Of a DNA stretch of 64,000 bases, positions 1 through 18,180 are shown piece after piece. A program made the position numbers and the translations under genes. Source of the stretch: Drosophila pseudoobscura (taxonomy: Eukaryota > Arthropoda > Insecta > Diptera > Drosophilidae); contig NC_046683.1 in assembly GCF_009870125.1 (NCBI RefSeq), forward strand, positions 10,416,001 to 10,480,000, written 5' to 3'. The notes under the pieces are model-generated. The model saw only the letters and a list, made by a program, of their open reading frames with translations. It did not search any database and had not been told where the DNA came from. How positions within the stretch are numbered: position 1 is the stretch's first letter; the number at the start of each line of letters is the position of its first letter.

Positions 1-2
1 AT

Positions 3-458
3 TCGGTTACTGGGGAAATACCATCGGTGGTACTATTCGGTGTTCAGCAAAGAGGCTGTGATATTGACGCTTTAACGGAATTTCTAGAAGACAAAAATAA
101 TCCAAAACCAAATAGAGACTTAATAGCAATTCGGAAAGGAGTATTAGATAAGATAACTGAAAACCAAACTAAGATAAAACACTATTATGATAAAAATATT
201 AGAAAACATATAGAATTTAAAGAAGGAGACTTTGTTCTCGTACGAAACGTTGACACTACGATAGGTACAAATAAGAAATTTATACCAAAATTTAAAGGAC
301 CATACATTATCAAAAAAAATTTACCAAATGATCGATATGTTATAACTGACATTGATAATTGTCAAGTATCTCAGATTCCGTACGACGGTGTAATAGAAGC
401 CTGTCGACTTCGGAAATATGTAAATTGGCGTGATCAGTGTAGAACTATCTCTTACTAA
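3..458 (+). mobile_element. Ty3/gypsy-type retrotransposon pol 3' end (integrase C-terminus), partial
   Basis: The open frame enters from the left edge and ends in a stop at 458. It carries the features typical of the end of a Ty3/gypsy integrase: a basic, helical segment followed by a small beta-rich domain with a GDFVLVRN-type core and a KFKGPYII-type strand, as in the integrase tails of insect LTR elements. Integrase inserts element cDNA into the host chromosome; only the tail is present here, so nothing can be said about activity of the whole element. No frameshift is visible within the piece. I do not recognise the named family. The neighbouring ctp promoter region starts within about 1 kb downstream. 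Confidence 0.75.
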
Positions 459-504
459 TCTGTATTTTATAATTTTAGCCTAGTAGAAAATAAAAGTAAC
501 CAAT

Positions 505-1140
505 TGTAAGGATCGAGGGCGATCCATCTGTCAGGATGGCCGAGCTGTAAGGCAACACCATATTAGCCCTAAGGCAACCCCATATTAACCCTAACCAACC
601 CCATATTAGCCCTTACCGATATTAACCCCGATCCCGATAGGTTTTATGCGATAAGTTTTATGCGATAGTTTTGATGCGATATACGACGGCGATAAGTCGC
701 GGGCAATTAATTCGGATCGACAAGAAAAATAAAGAAGAGAATAAAAGTAAAATAAGAACCGCGCCACAACGTCAAATAATTTACTCTGTTTTTAAGATTT
801 AAATAGAATGTTGGCACAACGGCTTGTATGGTCTGCCGGCATGCAACCCTGCAGACCTACCGGCAAACAGTGATGCGCACCTCTCTGAAACCCGAAATCG
901 ATTACCGATACCTTGTAAAAAACAACCAAATCTCCGTATTAATTCCAATATTTTATCAGCCAATTCGTGTTCTTTGCGTGAGTACCATTTTTCTGGCCCT
1001 CCTAGAGCCAACCAAAGATATATCTACCCGGATCGACTACTCAAACACGGGCATCACTGTTGCCAGACGCGGCCTGCCAGATGTCGTCTGCCAGACGCCG
1101 CCCAGTTCTGACCAATAGCAGGCCGGCCCGACAACGTTAT
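505..1140 (+). repeat. probable 3' LTR / retroelement 3' end (right edge uncertain)
   Basis: Directly after the integrase stop, a segment beginning TGTAAGGATCGAGG looks like an LTR start (TG...). It holds internal short repeats (three versions of a CCATATTARCCCT motif at about 559-615 and three GCGATA-containing motifs at about 648-695) and an AATAAA signal near 727. No clear terminal CA or target-site duplication can be fixed because only one end of the element is in the window, so the right boundary is a guess. The sequence changes character near 1,100-1,200, where CCAAT-containing DNA precedes the ctp leader. Confidence 0.4.
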
Positions 1141-1224
1141 CGGAATTTTCGGGGCTCGTGCGGCTTCACAAACTCAGTGCACGTCACTTTAACAATAATA
1201 TTCGAACAGTCAACGAGCTGAGTT

Positions 1225-1795
1225 CTGGCTTTTGTACCGGAAAGAAGTGTTTCAATCAGTAAAACAAGGCGAACACGACGAGTGCGCTTAGCGGTAAACA
1301 CAAAACCTCACACAAATCCCACATACATAAATGCAATTTTTTTGCGGCAAATTACAATCTAGGAAATAAATCAGTTCTGTAAATCGGTCGGTGCCGTTTT
1401 TTTTTTGCCGTGTTGAATATACATACTTATATGTATATTTATTTTTTGTTCGTTCTGAAGTGGTAAGACGCGGCGTGCTAAATTCTTATTGCGTGCAAAA
1501 TTGCTGGAAAAAGGAACTTTGCCATATATCCCACGCGCACACACAACACATGCACACAGAGCAGAGCCATCCCATGCAGTAGGCCAACCAAAAATTTTGG
1601 GGTTTTTTCTGTCAAATTTTATACGTTTGGTCAATAGCATTATTTTACAAAAAAGTAGGTTTGATTTTCCGGTAACAGTTGTTCAATTTGTGTGATAAAA
1701 TAATACAAAACGGAAGGCAGCCAAGTTCTACTGTAATTATTGTTAGTCAAAAAGATCGCGCGCGCAATTGCAATAAATTGCAAATAATAATTCAG
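1225..1795 (+). other. ctp: candidate 5' non-coding exon of ctp
   Basis: The segment ends at a strong donor (TTCAG|GTAAGTG, GT at 1796-1797) and holds no convincing protein frame. The next good acceptor on this strand leading to a start codon is at 4612-4613, 86 nt before the ctp ATG, so a 5'UTR exon joined over about 2.8 kb is the simplest model. The 5' end is not determined. RNA reads spanning 1795 to 4614 would prove it. Confidence 0.4.
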
Positions 1796-4406
1796 GTAAG
1801 TGCTAAATTCTGCCCAAAAGGCAAGTGAATGTGTGAGTGTGTGAGAATGTTCTCAGGTCTTGGTCGGTGGGTGGTGGGCTGAGGGATTGTGCAATGTACG
1901 TGTATAATTATTGGGAACGCTGTATCGGGGCACTGCATTGTGTAGCCGACAAAAAAAGCACGCCGAATTCCCATAGTGCGCTGCGATGCGATGCGGCTTT
2001 TGCACGGAGACACACACAAACACGAGAGCTCCTGGCGTCGCACCAGCACCAGAAGTGCGAAAGAGATAAAAGATATTTCAGCACTGCAGTTTCGCTGCCG
2101 CAGTCAGCGTCGCTGCCCACGCACTGTTTGCGAATTTGGGGTTTTAGTTATTTTTGTAGGTTTTTAATCGAAATTGAAACATGAAATATGCATAAATGAT
2201 ATAATAGTTTGAGAAGAGGCGTACAAAATCCAGTTTTCGCTTCAGTGACGTCAGCGCGGGCATTTCGGAAAAAAGGTAGACCGCCTCCAGCTCCGAGCTC
2301 CCCCGCGACTTGTACAATTCTTTTGAATATTTCGCCTAATCCGATCTGTTGTCTGGCTAATTTATTCATAGAAGTCGGCAGCGCAGCAATTATGGTCGTC
2401 TGTGGTTTCCGTTTTGTGTTTTCTTGTTTGGAAGTTTCCAGACCCTGTCCACACAGTATTTTGCCCCAAGATTGATATTTGGATAATTGTGGTCGGAGGG
2501 ATGGGGGAGTGCAATTTATGTAAAATTAGTCATTAGAAAGAGGCAAATAGGTACAATCCACACATACATATGCACATCTATATTCATACATATATATATG
2601 CATATATGACATTGTTGTACAGATTTGACAGATGTCTCGTTTTATTTACAAATATATAAAGATATCCTTTCTTTTTACTTCAGTATTCTGTATACATTTC
2701 CATCAGTACTACTACTGGTAATTCCGAATATTTCATTGTGTGTTTTTCAACTGGAATAAATATCAAAATTTAAGGACCCCTCATTTGCGGTAAAGGAAAT
2801 TCGAACTCTGCCTCTAATTAGTCACTAGCGTGGATACTGCTTCTCAGGTAACGGAAAGGGTACACGGGGGAAGTCTATGATGGTAATTTCCGACAGATCC
2901 GACATATTGTCGGGGCATGAGGATACCGCCCTAGGCGGCAGTGAATGAGAGACTGAGACAGAGAAGGACATTAGAATCGCGCGTTTTCCCGCTCGCCACC
3001 GCCACCGCTCGCGTGAATGGCATCGAATTGCAAAAAGCTCTGTGGCCCGTAATGAAAGGAAACACACACACAGATACGCATGCAATAGCGGGAAATTCTA
3101 TTACCTGACGGTGCAGTCGCTCTCTCTCTCTATCTCTCTCTCTATCTCTGTGTGTGTGTGTCTCCTTAGGAGAGGAAACGCGTGTCCGCCTGCCATTTAT
3201 AATTTCATTTCCCTCACACACACATACAAAGTTTCGCGCTTAGATTTTTTTTTGTATTAATAATTATGATATTTCCTGACCATTTTGTCCGGCTCTTCTG
3301 TGTATGTGTGTGGGTGCGTGTGACGGAGAGGGACAGAACGTCTCCGTTTTGTCCAACTGTCAATGCAATTTCTAATTGACTTTTGAGGAGAGCAGAAGAA
3401 GAGCCATTGCTGGCTCCCAGCTCTGCCGTCACCAGTCAATCGCTCATATGTGGGTGCGTCTCGCTGTGTGTATGCGTGTGTCAGTATGCCCACTCCCAAT
3501 TGGATTGATACTAATTGTTGCTTGTCTTGTGAGATTTCTCTTCTTGAATTTTTACCGTTTGGCATTTAGCATTTGTAACCGTTTCAGTTTATCCCCTTCC
3601 TCTCTCTCTCTCTCTCTCTCTCCCTCCGCCCGTGACTAGCAAAGAGCCACTCTAGTGCCACCCCTCTGTCTCTCTCTCTCTCTCTCGCTCTCTCGCGCTC
3701 TCGCTGTCTCGTCTTTCTAAAGTGCATTTATTTGCTATTTGTTTTTCGGTTTTTCTCTGTTTCTTTGGCTAATAAGCAATGCCATAGGCGCGCGCAAAAG
3801 TATGCTACTACAACAAAATGAGCATCGAGGTCCAGTCGCTCATTGGAAAGGGGGCGGGGGAGGTTATGGTGTGTTGGGAATGTGAGTCCTTGGATTGAGC
3901 CTTGAATTTGAATTAGTTGTTGTGTGTTCGTTCTCCTCCTTTGCTTGCTTGCTTGCTTGCGCGTCCTTGGTTAACGGTTATGGCCACACTCAACTGGCTG
4001 TGTTAGAGGGAAATGGCTATCGAGCTGGCCTCAAGGCCATGCAACGTTGCTGTTGGGATGCTGGGATGCTGCCACTGCCGCCACACTTGCTCTTGCGCTT
4101 TTGCTCCAGCTCTCTCGCTCTCTGTCTCTTTCTGTCTTTCATTTCCTCTCTTGCGTTGCAGTATTGCACGCTAATTGGTTGCAGTGGTGTGGGTGTGGGT
4201 GTGGGTGCGGGTGCGGGTGGGGGTCTGACGTCCATCCAGCTCTGATATTTGATTTGTAATACTCCTTGTACGTGTGCCCTGTTCTATAATTAAGTTTTGA
4301 GGCCTGGGCTGATGCGTGAGGAGCCCTGTGCCCGCTCCGCCTCCCTCCACTGCCGCCCATAAAAGTATGCAGCAGCCAGCCTCCAATGCGCCTGCGTTTA
4401 TGTATG

Positions 4407-4455
<49 letters not shown>

Positions 4456-4613
4456 GGCTGGTGTTTCTGCAGTGCCTAACCCGATTATGAGCCGCATTTT
4501 TAATTACATTCCCCCTTCCCATATACGAAATGTGCAACAAGATGTTAATTATTACTTCTCTCTCTCTCTCTCCCCCACAGTGTGGTGCTCATCGCTTCTC
4601 TCTTTCGTTGCAG
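1796..4613 (+). other. candidate first ctp intron, simple-repeat rich
   Basis: No gene is supported here. The stretch contains (CT)n tracts at about 3120-3145, 3601-3622 and 3667-3690, a GGGTGT/GGGTGC run at 4188-4220 and an (AT)n run at 4409-4441 followed by (GT)n. A polypyrimidine tract leads into the TTGCAG acceptor at 4608-4613. An alternative acceptor (CCCCCACAG) lies at 4580. All open frames in this stretch are low-complexity products of the repeats. Confidence 0.4.
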
Positions 4614-4699
4614 TTACCAACGATTCAGCAGCGGATAGACAGCAGCTAAATAGTAATCACAATTAAAGCGTAGAAGAAACAAACAACAAAAGCCACAAA

Positions 4700-11653
<6,954 letters not shown>

Positions 11654-12520
11654 AGTATTGTCGAGTCGGATGCGGTGGTGGTCGGGAGGCTGATGGCCGA
11701 GCAGCAGCTGTTGCAGCAACACCAACAACATACACAACACCAACACCAGCAACAGCAGCATCCATCAGTGGACGACGAACAAGAACAACAAGAACAACAA
11801 CAACAACAACACAACAGTCAACAACAGGAGCAGCATCCCCAACGAGATGTGGATCCACAACATCAGAAGGTGGAACAGGAACAGGAACAGGAACAGCCAA
11901 GGGATGTGGAAATGATGCATCAAAAGCAGGCGGATGATGGTGAAGACACACAAAAAGAACAACAACCTCTACAGCAGCACCATCGCACGGATCAACAATT
12001 GGAGACGGATATGGAACTGGATCCGGACCTAGACTTTGAACAGGATGATATGGAGGACATGGAATACGAGGATGAAGAAGATGTCCAAGTCGATGTTGAT
12101 GTTGATGTCGATGTCGATGTGGATGTCGATGCAGAGGTGGTGGGCAACGACAACGAGGAGGAGTTTGAGGAAGAGGAGGAGGATGAAGACACAGATGATG
12201 GCACCATTGTCGAGGACAGTGATGCCACCAGTTGCAGCAGTTGTCGTCGCGCCGAATTGGAGGAGCTGCAACAGCTTCAACAACAGCAACAGGAGGAGGA
12301 TGAGCTACTTCAACAACAACAACAACAGCAGCAGCAGGAACTGGGGCAAATAGCAGCGGTACCTGCTGCTGTGGCTCCACCTCCTGTTGCACCTGATCAG
12401 GAGGACGACGATGACGACGACGACGACGACGACGACGAGGAGGAGGAGGAGGAAGAACACGAAGACGACGATCTGGATGTGGATGTCGATGTCGAACTGC
12501 CATCAGAACACGGTGCCTAG
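11654..12520 (+). CDS. in-frame acidic/Q-rich open region after the ctp stop (candidate readthrough extension or second cistron)
   Basis: The frame after the ctp TAA at 11651-11653 stays open for 288 codons to a TAG at 12518-12520. The first in-frame ATG is at 11693, 40 nt after the stop, in a weak context. The inferred peptide is Q/H-rich first, then strongly acidic: a DV repeat near 12088-12130, an E/D block to about 12195, a short Cys/Ser patch (SCSSC) near 12231-12245, Q runs, an Ala/Pro patch, then a D-run followed by an E-run and a final DVDVDVE. Within the DV repeat Val uses GTC, GTT and GTG while Asp stays GAT, and the acid runs mix GAC/GAT and GAG/GAA, so many third-position changes are silent in this frame. 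The same DNA could be a non-coding triplet-rich 3'UTR. Expression is not shown. Confidence 0.45.
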   Translation, partial: SIVESDAVVVGRLMAEQQLLQQHQQHTQHQHQQQQHPSVDDEQEQQEQQQQQHNSQQQEQHPQRDVDPQHQKVEQEQEQEQPRDVEMMHQKQADDGEDTQKEQQPLQQHHRTDQQLETDMELDPDLDFEQDDMEDMEYEDEEDVQVDVDVDVDVDVDVDAEVVGNDNEEEFEEEEEDEDTDDGTIVEDSDATSCSSCRRAELEELQQLQQQQQEEDELLQQQQQQQQQELGQIAAVPAAVAPPPVAPDQEDDDDDDDDDDDEEEEEEEHEDDDLDVDVDVELPSEHGA

Positions 12521-15500
12521 GATCCTACACAACACTTATGGTTCCATATACGCAAATCAATCTCCAAAACGCACACACACACACACACACATACACTCCA
12601 CAACAGAATGTTCGTCCGTGTGTGGCATGGTGCAAGTGAACGAAATACCACAAATTTGTTGCTTTGGTATTTCGATCATTGATTGATCCACACGAATCAC
12701 AGACACAGAGACACAAGCATCCAAACAATTTTGGAAAAAATAACATTTTGCAAAACACACGAATACACACACCCAAAATACACCGCTAGATAGATCCGAT
12801 TATATATTTATTATAGATGAAGATCGTAGTAGGACCAACGCCGTTTTATCATCATTCCCCCATCCGGCAATAACCACACACACGATATATACACACACAC
12901 ACACACACACATACATGCATTTCCCCCTATTATTATGTATTTGAGAATTGTTTTATTGATTGATTCATATGTTGTACGAACACACACACACACGCAGACT
13001 GATCGATTGATATGTTGTATGCATACACACACTCTCACTCAGATTGATATGATTGTACACACACAAAAAAGAAAACAAAACAAAAAATAATTATTGAATT
13101 TGTTCTGTTTTAAAGACATGAAAATGATTTGCATAAACCTCCAATCACGATTAAAAATGATGTTAAACTGGAATGAAACAAAATGCCATTCTTTTTATTT
13201 TTTGCACACTTCCCTCCTACCCCCATTTAGCCATTTAGCCCTCCCCCCTTAGGTATAATTTCCCCCCGCCCGAACCCCAATCCCAGAAGGAGAAGATGAA
13301 TCGTTGGCAGGCAGGCAGGGAGGCAGCATGCAGCAAATGGAAAGAACCATAAAAAAATCAAAATGATAAAAGAAAACGAAATAAAAAAAACTAAAACAAA
13401 AGGATACTGAACAGAACATACACCCACACAAAACACACACACAGACACTCAGACACAGACACAACATAACAGAACATTCAAGTACAGGCAAAAGCACACA
13501 AACCACCACTACACCCGATTTTACAGCAGCTAACGCCGCGCTAAGCAAAGGATAAGCAAAATAAAGGATACAAAACGCAAAACGAGAACTCTTAGCAACA
13601 AACAAATCAGAAGATGGACAACTTGATCAAAAAAATCATTGTAATTGCAAATAATTGTAAACGAAATTGAATTGAAGCCGCAGAATATAAATCATCATTT
13701 CTCATGTTCTCATTTATTTACAAAATGTATTTTAATTTGGTTTAAAAACAAAAAAAACAAGAAAAAGTTACATAGTCAACTGGCAAAAACCACAGACACA
13801 CACACACATATTTTGTGCATCAAAACCAAGAGAAAAAGAGCAAACGGAACAACTTAATAGATATTTATACATATACGTTATAATATAGATGTATTGTATT
13901 TGTGTATTTCATTGCTTTTGAGGCCCCGAAATCGCGGCTCCACCCAAAACCAAACGAAAAGAACATTGGAGAGGAGTCATGGCATTGGTAAAGCATAAAG
14001 CATATTGGATATGATATGGTCCATCCACAGAACCAGAAAGGAAACAGATTTTTGGGCAGAAAAAAACGGAAAAGAAAAAAATTGGCAAAAACCAGAAATG
14101 AAAGTCAAAGTAAAAGTAAAAGTAATCAACAAAAAACCGGGAAAAACAGCCCAAGAAAAATATATATTGTAATTATTCTCTTGTCGTTTACATAAATGTG
14201 TGCTATATATGTTATATATGTGTACTTCCAATTGGATTTATGTTGTCGGGGGAACAGCAAACCAGAAGCAAAGTAAAACACAAGAAAAAAAAATCCCACA
14301 TGCAATTTAAACCAAAACCAAATTAAGAGAATAGACAAATATGTGAGTAGAAAAGAGGAGAACAAAGAAAGAACAAACTAAAATCAAGCAAAACCTTTTT
14401 TTCACACACACAAAAAGACAGAGAGCGACAAAATCAGTGGGTGGTAAATGGAATGGAATGGAAAACATAAGTAAATTAAACAAATTTGTGTAAAATAAGC
14501 AAAAAAAAAACCTTAAGAAAAAAACCTACTCAAAAGCTTAATACGTAATTTCCTAAAAGAAAACCAAGAAACAAACAAAAAATAATAAAGCGGAAACACC
14601 GAATAACCGAAAATCAGGCGGCATTTCGCAGCACTGGCACTACACAAACAAAAACCATTACACAACACTTTCACGCACACATTTACCGTTACTTTTGCAC
14701 ACACCACCGCACCACGCTCTATTTGCTATTTGCGTTCTTTTCAAATTATTGCTCAGCACGAATTTCCTTCGAACACGGACTTTTTATGCTAACGGTAAGA
14801 TGTCCCCCTCCCCCCGCCACCACACACATTCCCATCCCCTCACAAGTGCATAATTTCAGAATAACCAAAGTAAAAAAGAAAAAACAAAAACAAAAAAAGG
14901 TAAAATACACATACACGGAACACACGAAAAAAACCAAATTTTTTTCTTTAATAAGAATTTCTAAGAAAAAGCATAACAAGACATGGAGAAGATGATGATA
15001 TGTGAAGGAAACCAAGAAAAACAACACAACAAAACACACATGAGGACTTCTAATAAGTGTTTATATATACAACAACAACAACAGCAACAAATATATATAT
15101 ATAAATATATACATAAATATATGTATATACATATGTATACATATTAAAGATTAAAGAGCATAATTTTTTGTCATAATGCAGAATATTTGCATGCCATTGT
15201 GCATGAGAAACCAATTTTTGATGTAACAGAAACAAAACAAAAAAAAACAATTTTGAAAAAAACCAGGGCAGAAAGTAAAAGAAAAGAAACCCGAAAGCAG
15301 GATAGCAAATGAAAAAATGATTCATAGAAAAAGGGGCTTTGATTTGGTCAAGCCAGAGCGGGACAGACAGATAGATAGACAGACGGACGGTACTGGACGG
15401 CGAGAGGAAGCGAGACGGACAGGACAGCATCACTGTAGTGGGCGCTGTGCAGGCGCTGATTATAACAAAATGAAGAGAGAGAAAGAGCGAGCAGAGCATG

Positions 15501-16055
15501 TTTGAAGACTAGAATTTTAATCTCTTGGTTTTGACTTCTTTAAACCCAATCCATTGGCAGACTAATACCTTACCCTTTTCGTTTAACCAAAAGCCTTATA
15601 CTTATACTTTTATTTTTTTGGTTTTGCAAGAAAATTTTACTTGATCCATGGGTAGACTCTCTCGGAACTCAAATCTTGTAGCTGCCATTTCTTAAACAAA
15701 ACAGAAAGTATAATAGAATATATTCCACAAAAACAAAAGAAAACATAAAATTACAACTAGTTTAAACTTAGTTTGTAACCATATTTATTTCGTATCGAGA
15801 AACGTGCTCTCTCTATGTTATTTATTCTACTTCTAATTCTGCTGGTTTTTGTGCAAGAAATAAACATTACTTAAGTTTTTGTAAGAGATTAGTGAATTAT
15901 GTGAGAAGCGTGAAGCGATATTGAAGAAAATGAAATGATGGAGAATATGATGGGAATTTCAAGTAAGCATACGAGTAAGACAAACAAAGAAAGCAAAAGA
16001 AACCAAAACCAAATTGAGATCTTCAATGTGAAATAAAACTACTTCTTTGAGACCG
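12521..16055 (+). other. ctp: probable ctp 3'UTR
   Basis: The stretch is A-rich on the plus strand and has no credible gene. It contains CA repeats (12570-12592, 12892-12910, 12979-12992) and ends near two polyadenylation signals, AATAAA at 15859-15864 and 16032-16037, after which base composition changes. Earlier, weaker AATAAA sites mean several 3' ends are possible. Confidence 0.5.
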
Positions 16056-17760
16056 GGGATGAGAATGTGTTTTTATTTTTAGAGAAAGTATTAGGGTTCG
16101 TTGTCCTGCAAAACAACCAAGATTTGTGCTTCCATTCATACCTGGGATATGGGTAACCAATGCAGCGGATCGAATAATTAAAATATATCAAATATTGCCT
16201 TCTATTAAGGCTGCCATTTGAAATTATTACAAGATCTTCGTCCCCGCACAGCCAGCATACATTACAAATCTCCCGCCAACGTTAACGCCACCCACACGTG
16301 CTCCAATCGATAGTTCCACTGCCGCATATCGTTGCGGACCATCGAAGGTCCACCCGCCAATGTGACCATTTACAGTAAATTATATGTATATTGTTTGGTA
16401 TATTTTGACGTCGAAATTGAATTAAAACTATATTTACAGTATATCGGTATATTTAAACAATTTCATCAAACTAGTATTCATATGCACGATTTAAGATAGG
16501 GAAAATTAAAAAAAAGCGTTTGGAATTTTCAATATCCCTTATTCTTAAATATACATATACCGTTTTACCGTAAATATACTGTCGGCTTAATTTTGACCTC
16601 AAAAAATACCGAAACGGTCACCCTGAATGGGTTCCATACTTTAATATAATTATGTACTTTAATTGCAGTACTTTGATCGGACATTGGTAAACTGATGATA
16701 TGGTGGTTTTTTCTAAACAAAGAGGAAGTATAGGATGGATCTTTGAGAAGAACTTACAGAAATATTATATACCGCCATTTACCTCAAGTCGTTGAGGGGG
16801 CTTAAGTGGGCTAAGTTCGTCTTTGTCATCGGTATATTTTTTTTGGTATATTTTTATCATGAGACAGTATATTTCTGATGGTCAGACGCTCATAATGCAA
16901 CGGAAACATGAGTTGAAATTTTGAATAGGATATAGAAAGGGGTATGGACAACAGGAAAAAGCAGCCAAGACAAATTGCTAACTTCGTACGAACCTCACCT
17001 CGTTTGTGAAGACAACAAGGTATATCGTGCAAATGGGGTGGACTTTTCCTTGCATGCGTTGCATTTTCTTGGCCGTTTCGCCTCTTTTACATACCCTCTT
17101 TTTCCTTCCATTATGTAGCAATTGTGTAGCAAATGAGGACTCCACATACACATACAAGCAAAATGTAAAAAAACAAAAATGTCAGAACTCATTTGCCAAA
17201 ATGTGCGCGCCAACAACGAATTACGCAAATGCTAGGTCCGATAAGTAAAGTCCAGCCGCTAGACAGACACCTACACCGCGTAGGAAATACAATTAAATTA
17301 ACAATAGTTCGTGCCGCCACCGACGCCGCCGCTGTTCCAACACGTACCGTACCAACGCCAGAGAGGCGGAAAAAGTCACCAAGAAAGGCGTCTAGGCGTA
17401 CTGCTCCTCGTGCAGTTGGAAAATCGATCCTGAGGCTACCCAGCTATTTGTTGTTCCCTCCTCTCCCCCATAAACATTAGTTGAATTTCGTTTTTTTTCT
17501 TGTGACGGACGGGCAGCGCAAAAAATCGCATGAACATCATCCGACTCGGGCGGTAACCGGGGTGGTGTGTGTGGTGCGAGAAAAGAAAGACGCGAAAGAA
17601 ACAACAAAAAAACGCAAAGAAAAAAATCAATTAGCAAGGCACACAAAAATAAAAATATATATTCCATATAAAAATCGCAAATTATTTATGATTTGGCTGT
17701 TGTTGTTGCTAAAACAAAAGGAAAAAGACCAGCATTGAAAAGATTTCTAATTCGAAAATA
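16056..17760. other. intergenic region between ctp and egh
   Basis: No gene is supported. From about 16370 to 16870 short, repeated TATATT/GGTATATTT motifs occur with a GGTCACCCTG box at 16615-16624 close to the Motif-1 core-promoter consensus; a GGTATATTTTT copy is at 16843. Several short frames around 17000-17700 have no recognisable domain. Confidence 0.5.
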
Positions 17761-18180
17761 AACCAAACAAATCGGCACCGCTAGCAACAAGAGCAAAAGA
17801 GAGAGAGAGAGAGAGAGAGCGTTGCAGCGGAAGAAGAGCAGGCAGGCGCCAAAACGGTAGCAGCAGCAGCACCACCGCCACAGAGTGGTAACAAGAGAGA
17901 GATAGAGAAGCAGTCAGCAACGTCTTGAGCGCGTCATCGATACATCTTCAATTGTTTACACGAGTCGTTGTCGCTGCCGCCGCTGTTGGTGCGTGTGTAT
18001 AATTTTTGCGGCAAAAAGACACACCCTGAGAGGAAACGGGACCAACTGCTCCCGCCCTTGGGTGTGTGTGTCCCGTCCCAGGGTGCGTGCTTATCGCTAC
18101 AACAACAACGATAGCACGAACCAAATATTGACCGCTCCTTTAGCCGCCAACCGCCCTCCCGCCCGGCTAGCAGAAGCATG
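17761..18180 (+). other. egh: candidate 5' non-coding exon of egh with GAGA tract
   Basis: A (GA)n tract at 17800-17819, the kind of site bound by GAGA factor, is followed by CAG-rich DNA and a clear donor, GCATG|GTAAGTG, at 18180/18181. The nearest leader acceptor on this strand is TTTACAG at 23890-23896, upstream of the egh start. Joining the two would remove a 5.7-kb intron. The 5' end is not determined and the model needs RNA support. Confidence 0.35.

Noticed and set aside
17193-17480. 95-codon basic plus-strand frame upstream of egh
   Set aside because: No domain, composition driven by GC-rich triplets, and it lies next to a probable non-coding leader exon.
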